A stretch of 38,981 nt of DNA from Conexivisphaerales archaeon (GCA_030756715.1 JAVBJD010000008.1:1-38981), one strand, 5' to 3'. Shown: positions 8,756 to 17,859, counted from the first letter of the stretch. Notes: a model not told the origin generated them from the letters alone. Numbers and translations are program-made.

Positions 8756-10614
8756 CTCAGTTCAACAACCGGCACAGACCAAAGCTTCCAGGCTCCTGTC
8801 TTCGCGTCGTATTTTGAGTTTACAAAAACTCTCCAGTTATCGTCATCTAGAGCTGGAAAATCGCTCCTGACATAGTACCCAGGCCACCTTGTCTCTTTCC
8901 TGAAGAGCATGTGGTTTACAACAGCTTCAGCTGTTAGTATCCTGTGCCAAAGTTCCCAGGTTCTAAGGAGCTGGTGATAATCTTCAGCAACTGCATAGTT
9001 CAGGAAGTCCTCTTTAAGATAAGTCAGGAGCTCTTGAGCCCTTAGCAACATGTGCTCATTGGTTGTGTACCACGAACCCCAGCCTCCTGCATATTCATCC
9101 ATCAGCTTCTGAAGCCTTGCCATTCCCTGTTCGTACCACATCATGTTTGAAGAAACCTTGCCTCCTGTTATCATTCTCTTGTTCCTGTTGTACCTTTCTA
9201 TCGGCTCAAAAATTTTTACTGTAAGCTGTTCAACCTGCGAGCTATCTGGAGATACATTTTCATCGCTGTGTTCCTTTATGTACCTTACAGCCGATTTTGC
9301 GGCTATCCTGCCTTCTGTAAAAGATCCTGATGAGAACTTATGCGGGCTTGCGCCACAGGCATCGCCGGCAAGAAAGAGACCGTCTAATGTGCTCATCCTG
9401 TTATAACCCCAGTTGTAGCTGGTACCCCTTTCGTCGACTGACTTTGCTTCCTTTATCACCATGTCTTCAGGACCGCTTGCCCATGCTCCACATTCAGTTG
9501 CGTGCGAGCCCATAACATATGGTTCAGAAGGTAGCACTTCAGAAGGCGTCTTTATAGGATCTATGTTCTGCCCAGCCCAGAGTATAGCCTGAGTTATTGT
9601 CATATCCAGGAAGTCTTCCCAACCTAGCTCTTCGTTCTTTTCCGTTAGAACCTGCTCTGTATGCAGATATATTGGACCTCTCCCCTGTTTCAGCTCTAGG
9701 AGGCTTGAATAAACCCTCAGGTTTGTGGGCGTGGGAAAAGCGTCAACGTATTTGAACTTCCCGTCATAAAGTTTTTTAAGTTCTTCTTTATGCAAAGAGA
9801 ATGGATCCTGTCCATATGCGTTAGTCTGTTTTGCTTTGAGCATCAGCTGCCATGCTCCTACAGGTCCATATCCATCTTTGTACCTTGGGACTGAGAACCT
9901 TGCCTCCATCATCGTCATTACAGCTCCTGCTTCGATCAGCATGCCGTAAGAAGACCCGCTTGACCAATGCGGATACCATGTCCTTCCTTTACCTTCTGAT
10001 GTTGACCTCGGCCTGTATATCTGTGAACCTCCTCCTGCTGAAACTATTACTGCCTTTGACCTGAAAACGTAAACCCTTCCATCCCTTACGTTAAACCCTA
10101 TGGCTCCCGCAACTCTATTTGGATTCTGACTGTCCTTTAAAAGATGTGTTATCATAACTCTGTTGTAGATTTCTGAGACTGACTTCTTTGCAGCTTCTGC
10201 AACTATAGGCTTGTATGACTCCCCATGAATCATTATCTGCCATCTCCCCTCCCTTACGTATCTTCCGTTTTCATCTTTAAAGATGGGGAGCCCCCATTCA
10301 TCAAAGAGGTACACTGTGGAGTCAACGTGCCTTGCATAATCGTATACCAGGTCTTCTCTAACAACTCCCATAAGATCGGTTTTTACATAATTTACATAAT
10401 CTTCTATCGTGTTTTCGTTATACTTTAACCCAAGATATGTATTGATGGCCGAAAGGCCCATCGCTACGGCCCCGCTTCTGTCTATGTTGGCCTTTTCGAC
10501 CAGAACTATCTTCAGGTTTCTGCCCCAGTATCTCGCTTCCCAAGCTGCACCGGTACCAGCCATTCCTCCTCCTATTATCAGTATGTCTGAATCTACATAA
10601 CTTACCTTTGTCAT
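8752..10614 (-). CDS. aprA: Adenylylsulfate (APS) reductase alpha subunit
   Basis: FAD-binding 'DILIIGGGMAGTGAAWEARYW', 'LFLAGDACGASPHKFSSGSFTEGRIAAKSAV'; adjacent to aprB and sat. Confidence 0.97.
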   Translation of the reverse strand: MTKVSYVDSDILIIGGGMAGTGAAWEARYWGRNLKIVLVEKANIDRSGAVAMGLSAINTYLGLKYNENTIEDYVNYVKTDLMGVVREDLVYDYARHVDSTVYLFDEWGLPIFKDENGRYVREGRWQIMIHGESYKPIVAEAAKKSVSEIYNRVMITHLLKDSQNPNRVAGAIGFNVRDGRVYVFRSKAVIVSAGGGSQIYRPRSTSEGKGRTWYPHWSSGSSYGMLIEAGAVMTMMEARFSVPRYKDGYGPVGAWQLMLKAKQTNAYGQDPFSLHKEELKKLYDGKFKYVDAFPTPTNLRVYSSLLELKQGRGPIYLHTEQVLTEKNEELGWEDFLDMTITQAILWAGQNIDPIKTPSEVLPSEPYVMGSHATECGAWASGPEDMVIKEAKSVDERGTSYNWGYNRMSTLDGLFLAGDACGASPHKFSSGSFTEGRIAAKSAVRYIKEHSDENVSPDSSQVEQLTVKIFEPIERYNRNKRMITGGKVSSNMMWYEQGMARLQKLMDEYAGGWGSWYTTNEHMLLRAQELLTYLKEDFLNYAVAEDYHQLLRTWELWHRILTAEAVVNHMLFRKETRWPGYYVRSDFPALDDDNWRVFVNSKYDAKTGAWKLWSVPVVELR

Positions 10615-11039
10615 TTCCTGCTCACCTCTATCTTTATCGTGTTCTCTTTTTCTGACGAGAGTAAAGGCGTGTAAAGGTCCTGAGGATCAGGCTCGGGCAG
10701 TTCCTGAGGAGGCTTTATAGAACCCCATGGTGTAGTCCTTATAGGAAAGGCAAACTCTTTAACTTTGCCGTTTCTGTATTTTATCCTCCAGTAAACTTTT
10801 TGACTCTTTTCGTCTCTAAAAACTGATATCGAATGCCCCATGGGAACAAAGTCAGCATAGCTCCTGACATCTATGGCAAACCTCGCGCATACCTTGACAC
10901 AGTTCATGCATTCCCAGCATGCGTCAGGCTCAACGTTTACAGTTTTCCTGTCCTTTGTGAAATGCATTATATCGCTAGGACAAATGTCAACACAATCCCC
11001 GCATCCAACACACCTTGATGTATAGACGAAAGTCGGCAT
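10611..11039 (-). CDS. aprB: Adenylylsulfate reductase beta subunit
   Basis: Two 4Fe-4S motifs 'CVGCGDCVDICPSDIMHF' and 'CWECMNCVKVCARFAI'; typical AprB tail. Confidence 0.97.
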   Translation of the reverse strand: MPTFVYTSRCVGCGDCVDICPSDIMHFTKDRKTVNVEPDACWECMNCVKVCARFAIDVRSYADFVPMGHSISVFRDEKSQKVYWRIKYRNGKVKEFAFPIRTTPWGSIKPPQELPEPDPQDLYTPLLSSEKENTIKIEVSRK

Positions 11040-11041
11040 CT

Positions 11042-11797
11042 TTAGCTCACCCCCGAAGGAATTTTAGGTTGTTTCCCGGTTCTTCTTGAATATCTTTCAT
11101 AATAGTTCCAGATTATCTGATACAGAGCGTGTGAAAACTTGGTATAAGGCATCGTTATAAAAAGCAAAAAGACTATAGACATGTGGACCCAGAAAGCTGC
11201 GGCTACCCAGTAGACAAAAAAGAACTCGATAACTTCAAGCACAAACCCTGTTAACACCGTCAGCACAAGCAGTACTATAAAAAGATCAGTTCCTGTAATT
11301 CTTGAACTGGATTCGCCTCTAAACCGTGAGGGCCAGTATATTATAAAGCCAATGAGCACGAGTATTCCTCCGATAGTGCCCAAGCCGAGTTCAACGGCCT
11401 CTCCAAGAGGACCTAAATAGTAAGATGGCAAAAAGGAGCTCTGGTTAACCCACTTGTCAAATATAAAACCTGAGATCGTTGAAAATATCAGCATTATGAA
11501 GCCGTAGAAGAGAAGAAGATGAGCGGTCCTTTTTGAATGAGGCTTTTTTGAATAATAAGCCCCCGTGTGGCACTCCGAAAGCGGTTCTGAAGCCAGAATA
11601 TCGTAGACGAAAACTTCTGCGAGAGCCTTGATTGAAGCTGAGGCTTTCCCTTCAGAAACAGACGGCCCTTTAACGGGGAATATGTTATAGGATCTGACCT
11701 TGCCTCTATATATTTCAATTGCAAATTCAATTATAAGAATAGCAAGAAGCGCAAACCCTGCGTAATCTATGAATGCGTGGTTTATCGGTAGTATCAT
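11042..11797 (-). CDS. aprM: Cytochrome b-like membrane protein of the AprM/QmoC-C-terminal/NarI-like type
   Basis: 251 aa, about 5-6 TM segments, several His in helices (KRTAHLLLFYGFIML, AAAFWVHMSIVFLLFI); directly upstream of aprBA. Confidence 0.7.
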   Translation of the reverse strand: MILPINHAFIDYAGFALLAILIIEFAIEIYRGKVRSYNIFPVKGPSVSEGKASASIKALAEVFVYDILASEPLSECHTGAYYSKKPHSKRTAHLLLFYGFIMLIFSTISGFIFDKWVNQSSFLPSYYLGPLGEAVELGLGTIGGILVLIGFIIYWPSRFRGESSSRITGTDLFIVLLVLTVLTGFVLEVIEFFFVYWVAAAFWVHMSIVFLLFITMPYTKFSHALYQIIWNYYERYSRRTGKQPKIPSGVS

Positions 11798-11965
11798 TTT
11801 TTCTCAACTGAAAGTTATCCTGATTTTATTTAAAATAATTATTTCAATGAATTGGGAACAAATTTTTACGCAATCTGTGTATAAAATCGTTTTTTGTTCA
11901 CTTTTACATGGTTACAGAATTTGGTTTATGCTAGTTCGCGTTTATATTGATATAACAAATCATAC

Positions 11966-12802
11966 TTGTACGTTTTCGACCGAGGTTCAAGAAGACTTCT
12001 AGCTTATCTTTATCATGTTCTTTTTCTGTTAGGAATAAACATTAAATCAAACCGAAATTCATCATGGGTTGTGGAAAGTTCGAGGAAAAGCTGTACTGTA
12101 TATATTGTTGGGAGCGGTCCCGGAAATAAAGGCCTACTTACTGTAATGGGTTATAAAGTGCTCAAAAAAGCAGAAGTGCTCATCTATGATTACCTTATCC
12201 CCAATGAAATCATTGATATTGCACTCCCTGGCTGCATAAAGATTCCTCACCAAAAAGGAGAAACAGCTGACCAACGCCAGAAAAAATTTGAAGAAGCTGT
12301 GCTTAATTACTGTGAGACCAAAAAAGTTATAGTAAGGCTTCAGATAGGTGACCCTTTTCTTTTTGGAAGGGGAGATGAAGAGATAAAATTCTTGAGAAAA
12401 AACAGAATAAAGTTCAGAGTTATACCGGGCATAACGAGCGCCATCGGAGTTCCTACCTATGCCGGATTACCTGTTACATCCAGAGGCGTTTCGTCATCAG
12501 TTACGATAATAAACGGACACCCTTTAAAAGAGGGAGAAATCAACTGGGAAGCTTTAAAGAATGTTGGCGGAACGATAGTCATAATGATGGGTATTTCAAA
12601 CTCGGAAAAGATATCTTCAGAGCTCATCAAGAACGGTTTTGATCCTGCAACTCCAGTATGCGTTATCTCTAACGGCACAACGCAATATCAGAGGGTTGTC
12701 ATCACAGATCTTAATAACATGCCTTATGAAATAAAGAAAAACAAAATAAGCTCGCCCGGAGTTATTATAGTTGGCAAAGTCGTCCAGGAGTTTATGACAT
12801 GA
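11966..12802 (+). CDS. sumT: Uroporphyrinogen-III C-methyltransferase; true start probably near the GTG at 12071
   Basis: 'VYIVGSGPGNKGLLTVMGYKVLKKAEVLIYDYLI', 'RLQIGDPFLFGRGDEE', 'VIPGITSAIGVPTYAGLPVTSRG'; the N-terminal 35 aa of the ORF are not SUMT-like. Confidence 0.93.
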   Translation: MYVFDRGSRRLLAYLYHVLFLLGINIKSNRNSSWVVESSRKSCTVYIVGSGPGNKGLLTVMGYKVLKKAEVLIYDYLIPNEIIDIALPGCIKIPHQKGETADQRQKKFEEAVLNYCETKKVIVRLQIGDPFLFGRGDEEIKFLRKNRIKFRVIPGITSAIGVPTYAGLPVTSRGVSSSVTIINGHPLKEGEINWEALKNVGGTIVIMMGISNSEKISSELIKNGFDPATPVCVISNGTTQYQRVVITDLNNMPYEIKKNKISSPGVIIVGKVVQEFMT

Positions 12803-13556
12803 ACTTTTCTATTGCTTTACACAGATATCCACACTTTAATTCATCCAGAGGAACCGTTAGATTGGAACAAAACTTATAGCATCCAGCACACATATAAATA
12901 TGCGCGAGCTTTTCTGAAAAATTCAAGCCTACAAAGTATTTTTTAGCCCCGATTATCATATCATCACCGTTAAGATCGGCAGCTTTAGGCCCGATTTTCC
13001 CGATTATGTACCTTGCCATATCCTTCTGAACCGTTTTATTCCCGCTATTGTTCTCAGAAAAAATCATAGCAGCCATAATCATTATCATCGGGTTTTCCAA
13101 AAGGGTTACGTCGTTCGGGTTCATTATTTTTGGAAGCGAATAAAGAATTGAGTTCATCCACTTCATTTCACTTTCATCAACCCCCCATCTGTACATCAAC
13201 CTTGAGGTTAGCTCGTTATTCTTTAGGCACCCATAAGCCCAGCAGGTGAATATGCCTTTTACAGTAGCTTTGTAAACTGATTTGCTCCTTCTATCTTCTG
13301 GTCTTTCTACTTCAATCGATTTTATAAGGCCATCTTTAGAGAGCCTTTTTGCTTTTTTATAAATCGACGAAATGCCGTATGGCAGCATTCTTGTTATCCT
13401 GTAAAGCGATACTGGTTCATAGTGAATGATATAAGTTAAGATCTCTAAAGCTATAGGGTCGTACGAACGTGATGATTTTCTTATAGCCTCACGCATTTCA
13501 GATAAAAAATTCGGTTTTACAATTTCCCTTTCCGAGTGAGGCATCAATTTACCCAA
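12792..13556 (-). CDS. Winged-helix DNA-binding protein with C-terminal Cys-rich motif; candidate sulfur regulator
   Basis: wHTH-like 'EPVSLYRITRMLPYGISSIYKKAKRLSKDGLIKSIEVERPEDRRSKSVYKATVKG'; C-terminus 'YMCAGCYKFCSNLTVPLDELKCGYLCKAIEKF'. TTG at 13556 or ATG at 13544 could be the start. Confidence 0.7.
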   Translation of the reverse strand: MGKLMPHSEREIVKPNFLSEMREAIRKSSRSYDPIALEILTYIIHYEPVSLYRITRMLPYGISSIYKKAKRLSKDGLIKSIEVERPEDRRSKSVYKATVKGIFTCWAYGCLKNNELTSRLMYRWGVDESEMKWMNSILYSLPKIMNPNDVTLLENPMIMIMAAMIFSENNSGNKTVQKDMARYIIGKIGPKAADLNGDDMIIGAKKYFVGLNFSEKLAHIYMCAGCYKFCSNLTVPLDELKCGYLCKAIEKFMS

Positions 13557-13568
13557 ATTTATTGTGCC

Positions 13569-13616
13569 TTATTTCACTTATAAAGGTTGTTAAAGATTCA
13601 CAAAAAAGTGAAATAA
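13569..13616. promoter_or_regulatory. 10-bp inverted repeat flanking the TATA-like box of the winged-helix gene
   Basis: TTATTTCACT at 13569-13578 and AGTGAAATAA at 13607-13616; TATA-like TTTATAAG on the minus strand lies between. Confidence 0.65.
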
Positions 13617-13620
13617 AACA

Positions 13621-14967
13621 TTACATAAATTTTTGCAACAACATTTTGTTCAAAAAATTGTAAGTTTCAGGATGAATGTGCATAAAGCTGGCGTACGCGT
13701 TTTTTATATAAACCCCATCAAATCCCTCAATGCCATTGCCCTTTAGATACTTTAAAGTAAAAATTTCTCTGCTTTTCATTATCATCTTTGTATAATGAAA
13801 TTCATGACCTTTCAGAATCGTTCCCTTACTGGCTATTATATTATCCTTTATGACTTCCCCTGTTACATAACCGTGACCCACAGGCTCGTTCATGACTACA
13901 GCATAAGCGTCTATAACTCCAGACATCCTGTACTCAGATCCCATGTAAGCTATAGCATCAGCTAAATAGATAAGCCCCCCGCATTCGCCATAAAAAAGCT
14001 TTCCTTTTTCAACATGATCCTTAACAGACTTCATAAAGGGTTTGTTCTTTTCTAACTGTTCTGCATAAACTTCAGGAAACCCTCCCCCGATTATCAGCAT
14101 GTCAGCATCAACATAAGCATCTTTCTCAGGATCAACAAATTTAACATCGCCTACTTCTGAAGCGAATTCAATGGTTTCCGGATAGTAAAAAGAAAAGGCC
14201 CTCCCGAGCGCTATTGCTATCTTGAGTTTTTTCATGGAAGGCTTTTCACGCTCGGTAGCCTGAAAACCAAGAGGATCCGATCTTTCCTTTGCGAGCTTTA
14301 AAACTCTTTCAGCGTCTATATTCTGAGAAGCCAGAGATGAAGCCAGCGTTATGGCATCTCTTCCAGTTTCGTTTGCGTGAACAAGTCCAAGGTGTCTGTA
14401 TGCCATTATTTTTTCCAGCGTTCTGTCTCTCTTTATCGTGCCTACTACTTCAACGTCCTCACTTTCAACAGCTTTCCTGATCTTTTGTTCTTGGCTTCCC
14501 ACCACATTGGTGAGTATAACGCCAGCTATCTTTACTTTACTGTCAAAATCCCTCAATCCTTTTATCAGGGCCCCTGCGGTTCTGTTTATCCTTTCGCCAT
14601 TTATTACAATAACCACTGGGGCTTTCAGAAGCTTTGCCATCTGCGCGGTGCTTCCTTCTTCGCTTTCCCCATCGGGGCTGTCGTAAAGTCCAGCAACGCC
14701 CTCAATGATAGCTATATCCGAACCCGAAGAATACCTGCAGAACCTTTCAACCACTTTGTTTCCCATTAAAATTTTATCCAGGTTCCTGCTGGGTTCTCCT
14801 GTAACCGCTGCATGATAGCTCGGATCTATGTAGTCAGGTCCAACTTTGAACATGGAAACCCTGTATCCGCGGGCAATCAGAGAACGGGCTAAAGCTATAG
14901 AAGCTAAAGTTTTACCGTTTTTTCCTTTATAGGATGAAACAATTAACCTGGGAGTTTCACATTCCAT
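13621..14967 (-). CDS. dsrN: Cobyrinate a,c-diamide synthase family; by context DsrN (siroheme amidase)
   Basis: 'GKNGKTLASIALARSLIARGYRVSMFKVGPDYIDPSYHAAVTG', GATase motif 'GKLFYGECGGLIYLADAI'; directly downstream of dsrC. Confidence 0.9.
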   Translation of the reverse strand: MECETPRLIVSSYKGKNGKTLASIALARSLIARGYRVSMFKVGPDYIDPSYHAAVTGEPSRNLDKILMGNKVVERFCRYSSGSDIAIIEGVAGLYDSPDGESEEGSTAQMAKLLKAPVVIVINGERINRTAGALIKGLRDFDSKVKIAGVILTNVVGSQEQKIRKAVESEDVEVVGTIKRDRTLEKIMAYRHLGLVHANETGRDAITLASSLASQNIDAERVLKLAKERSDPLGFQATEREKPSMKKLKIAIALGRAFSFYYPETIEFASEVGDVKFVDPEKDAYVDADMLIIGGGFPEVYAEQLEKNKPFMKSVKDHVEKGKLFYGECGGLIYLADAIAYMGSEYRMSGVIDAYAVVMNEPVGHGYVTGEVIKDNIIASKGTILKGHEFHYTKMIMKSREIFTLKYLKGNGIEGFDGVYIKNAYASFMHIHPETYNFLNKMLLQKFM

Positions 14968-14971
14968 CCGT

Positions 14972-15307
14972 TTATACGCATCCCGTGGGCTTTGGTGCGC
15001 CTGCTACCTTGCATGCTCCGTGAGCTGGTCCGTCAGGGAAAAGCTCGTATATGCTTTCCAAAGTTTCACCGGTTTCCTTTAACAGTATCTTTACAGGAGG
15101 ACATACACCATAGGTTTCCCAGTATTTTCTAAGATACCTTATAAGCTTCCAGTGCCTTTCAGTAAGCTGCGTTATTCCTTCTATGTTTATAGCCATCCAC
15201 TCTGCTACTTTCTCATCCCACGCTTCAGGATTCTGAAGAAAACCGTCTTCGTCTATCACAATTTTTTTGCCGTTTACTTCAAATTCTCCGGGGTAATTTA
15301 CAACCAT
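14972..15307 (-). CDS. dsrC: DsrC/TusE family sulfur carrier, full DsrC type
   Basis: C-terminal arm 'GPAHGACKVAGAPKPTGCV' with both redox cysteines (CX10C). Confidence 0.97.
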   Translation of the reverse strand: MVVNYPGEFEVNGKKIVIDEDGFLQNPEAWDEKVAEWMAINIEGITQLTERHWKLIRYLRKYWETYGVCPPVKILLKETGETLESIYELFPDGPAHGACKVAGAPKPTGCV

Positions 15308-15378
15308 TCTGTTTCACCGAAAAAAACTAACTTGTTGTTTATAATTAAGCGTTATTCGACAAAAAAGGGAAATAACTT

Positions 15379-16506
15379 TTAGACGTACTTGATAAATTGC
15401 CTTACTCCAAAGTTCCAGCTAACTTCTATACATGCGTTGTGTCTCGATTTTGGAACCCCTACCTGTCTCATGAACTCTTCAAGCCCAATTCTGTCGATCG
15501 TGTCCCCTATCCTTTCTCCGGGTTCGGCATTTTTCTTCCAGACATCGACTATCTTCCTTACAACAGCCACTACTTCTCTATATTCCGGAGGATTTAGAGG
15601 AACCCAGGGTACTATCCTGTAAGCCAGCCTTGGACCTGAGCCTGTGTTGCTCGTCTTCCCCCCTACAAAAACGCCCACGCCTATCTTGTCCGGATCCCAA
15701 TCAAAGTAATCGCACACGTTCTTGCACCTGCCACAGGCTATGCACCTTTTATCGTCAACTTCAATACCAACTGAACCGTCTTCCTTTGCATAAAGCTTGA
15801 TAGCATTTACAGGACAAACAGCCGCAACATCAGGAGTTACCTTTTTCAGAGCTTCTGCTGAAGTTGGCAGACAGAACTTTATCTTTTCCGGATCTGGCTT
15901 TGGAGCCTGCCCCCAGTGGCCAACAACAACTATATCTCCTGCTAACGTGCCTGCGCATATGTTGGTGCATCCCGAAACAAAAATATCCAGTTTCGATGGT
16001 AGCTTTTCTTCCCCTGTAAAGTAAGGCATGAAGTAATCATAAAGCGCCTTTGTTATAGAAGGTGCATCTACTGCAAAGGTTGAACATGTAAGGTATGCCG
16101 TACAAGAAGTTATGTGCCAGAGGCTGTTTTCCCAACCTCCCGCCGGAAAGCCGTAACCTTTCATGACATCGACTATCTTCTTCGCTTTATCAAGCGAATC
16201 GGTGATGAATTCAACGTTCATACCTCTGGTTGCTCTAACTACCTTTAGTCCGTAGCTATCAGCTACATCTATTATCTTTTTCAGCGTGTCAACGCTTATT
16301 CTTGAGTTTGGTGGAAGCCCAACCTTTACTGTAAAAATACTTTCTCCGCTTTCAGATATGTGTTCTATTATTCCGTTGCCGTGGAACTTTCTGTCAACCC
16401 ACTTTCCATAGTTTCTTTTGATTATGTCCGGGAACTGTGCGGCGTAAGGCATAGGAAGCCTCTTGTTTATCCTTTCAGACGGGTCTGGAACAAAAGTTTC
16501 AGCCAT
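15379..16506 (-). CDS. dsrB: Dissimilatory sulfite reductase beta subunit
   Basis: Paralogous to upstream ORF; siroheme-cluster cysteines 'CTAYLTC'...'GCTNICAG'; ferredoxin domain 'CIACGRCKNVCDYFDWDPDKIGVGVFVGGK'; gene order dsrA-dsrB-dsrC. Confidence 0.93.
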   Translation of the reverse strand: MAETFVPDPSERINKRLPMPYAAQFPDIIKRNYGKWVDRKFHGNGIIEHISESGESIFTVKVGLPPNSRISVDTLKKIIDVADSYGLKVVRATRGMNVEFITDSLDKAKKIVDVMKGYGFPAGGWENSLWHITSCTAYLTCSTFAVDAPSITKALYDYFMPYFTGEEKLPSKLDIFVSGCTNICAGTLAGDIVVVGHWGQAPKPDPEKIKFCLPTSAEALKKVTPDVAAVCPVNAIKLYAKEDGSVGIEVDDKRCIACGRCKNVCDYFDWDPDKIGVGVFVGGKTSNTGSGPRLAYRIVPWVPLNPPEYREVVAVVRKIVDVWKKNAEPGERIGDTIDRIGLEEFMRQVGVPKSRHNACIEVSWNFGVRQFIKYV

Positions 16507-17742
16507 TTACTGCTCACCTCCATAGTAATCTTTGACCAAACTCTTAGCCCATTCTGCGTATGTAACCCTTTCATCATCTGAAAGGACAACGCCTGTTGTA
16601 AACCTTAAATGCGATGATGGAGCAGCCTTCGGCTTGTCAGGAAGCGTTTCTTTTGCCGCATCGCTTATGAGCCTGAACCCTCTTCTGAGTATGAGGTCTG
16701 CAAGCCTGTGCCTCCTCGGCGCATTGTTCGAGTAGATATCTATAACCTTAAGTATAAACGGCAATGCTTCCTTGTAGTCATCAAGAAGCGCCACACCCCA
16801 GCTTAGCCTTGGCCCATAGTGGGCCTGCGCATGTGAACCTACAAGCATAGCTATCTTCCTGTTCTTTCCTGGCTTTATAGCTGGAAACGCCATCTTTATA
16901 CAATTCATTGCCTTAAGACATCTGTCTCCATCTATCTTAAGCTGCTGCTTGTCATCATCCCATGAGATTGCCCCTGAAGGACATCTCTTCGCCAGCTCTT
17001 TCGGGTCAACCTTGCCGCTCTTTATCATCTCCCTGAGCTTTTCCTGATCCACTTCTGGAGCGCCGACCCATGTCCCTATAAAGGTAAAATCTGACCTGGC
17101 GTTTGCTCCGGCGCAATCGAACGGGCATCCACTGAACTTCATCTTTAGCTTGTACGGAAAAAGCTGGGTGTTAAGGAATTTGTAAATCTCAGGATGGCTC
17201 CTGAAAAAATCCATTGCGGCAAGCGTGTCATAAAGAGCAAACTCGCAAAGAGCTGGACCTGGACAGGCATAAAATTCCCTGAAAGTATCGCCTGAACCGC
17301 CAACGTCAGAACCCATGACGTTTCTTATTATGTCTATGGCCTGGTCAGCCTTATCAGGCTGTATGTTTATCACTATTGCACCAGTGTTCCCTGCAAACTC
17401 CAGCAACCCTATTCCATACTGCTCTGCAACGTAAGCTATCTTCTTTAAATAAGCGGTTGATAGGAACCTTCCAGCTGGAGAATAGGTCCTGAAGTGAACC
17501 TCTGATACTTTACCATCTCTCGATCTTCTGGCAAGGATACCGCTGAATACGTACCTTACCCTGAATGAGCCGCTGTACCATGGAGAATACTTGTGCATTA
17601 CCCCCCATGCATAATACTCTATTGGATACCTGGTTTTCTTTAACTCTGTAACGTGGCTAGGCCATGGACCTTTCTCGAGTTTTTCAAGAGCCTTCATATC
17701 ATCCTCTGAAATTTTCTGTTCCCTGATGTCTGAAATCGTCAT
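16507..17742 (-). CDS. dsrA: Dissimilatory sulfite reductase alpha subunit
   Basis: 'CPGPALCEFALYDTLA' and 'KFSGCPFDCAGANARSDFTFIGTW' (CX5C...CX3C), 'HYGPRLSWG'; followed by dsrB. Confidence 0.95.
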   Translation of the reverse strand: MTISDIREQKISEDDMKALEKLEKGPWPSHVTELKKTRYPIEYYAWGVMHKYSPWYSGSFRVRYVFSGILARRSRDGKVSEVHFRTYSPAGRFLSTAYLKKIAYVAEQYGIGLLEFAGNTGAIVINIQPDKADQAIDIIRNVMGSDVGGSGDTFREFYACPGPALCEFALYDTLAAMDFFRSHPEIYKFLNTQLFPYKLKMKFSGCPFDCAGANARSDFTFIGTWVGAPEVDQEKLREMIKSGKVDPKELAKRCPSGAISWDDDKQQLKIDGDRCLKAMNCIKMAFPAIKPGKNRKIAMLVGSHAQAHYGPRLSWGVALLDDYKEALPFILKVIDIYSNNAPRRHRLADLILRRGFRLISDAAKETLPDKPKAAPSSHLRFTTGVVLSDDERVTYAEWAKSLVKDYYGGEQ

Positions 17743-17859
17743 TTTAATAATACTTTAAATCGGGTTTTAAAATCAGTTATTACACCTTATAGTGTAATAA
17801 AAAATGTTATAAAAAATCGTGTAATAATCATTTAAAATTATTAATGGAGAAAATAATCC
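17743..17859. promoter_or_regulatory. Divergent dsrA / dsrM promoter region with a perfect palindrome
   Basis: TTATTACAC-CTTATA-GTGTAATAA at 17777-17800 and an extra GTGTAATAA at 17819-17827; TATA-like TTTTAAAA (minus strand, ~17765-17772) and TTTAAAAT (17831-17838) adjoin the half-sites. Confidence 0.75.

Noticed and set aside
11966-12070. N-terminal 35 aa of the sumT ORF
   Set aside because: Begins with TTG and is not SUMT-like; family similarity begins near CTVYIVGSGPG, so GTG 12071 is a more likely start.
15352-15375. TTATTCGAC-AAAAAA-GGGAAATAA between dsrB and dsrC as a full copy of the dsr palindrome
   Set aside because: Same 9-6-9 geometry, but arms are imperfect; kept only as a degenerate half-site in the regulon finding, not as an independent operator.
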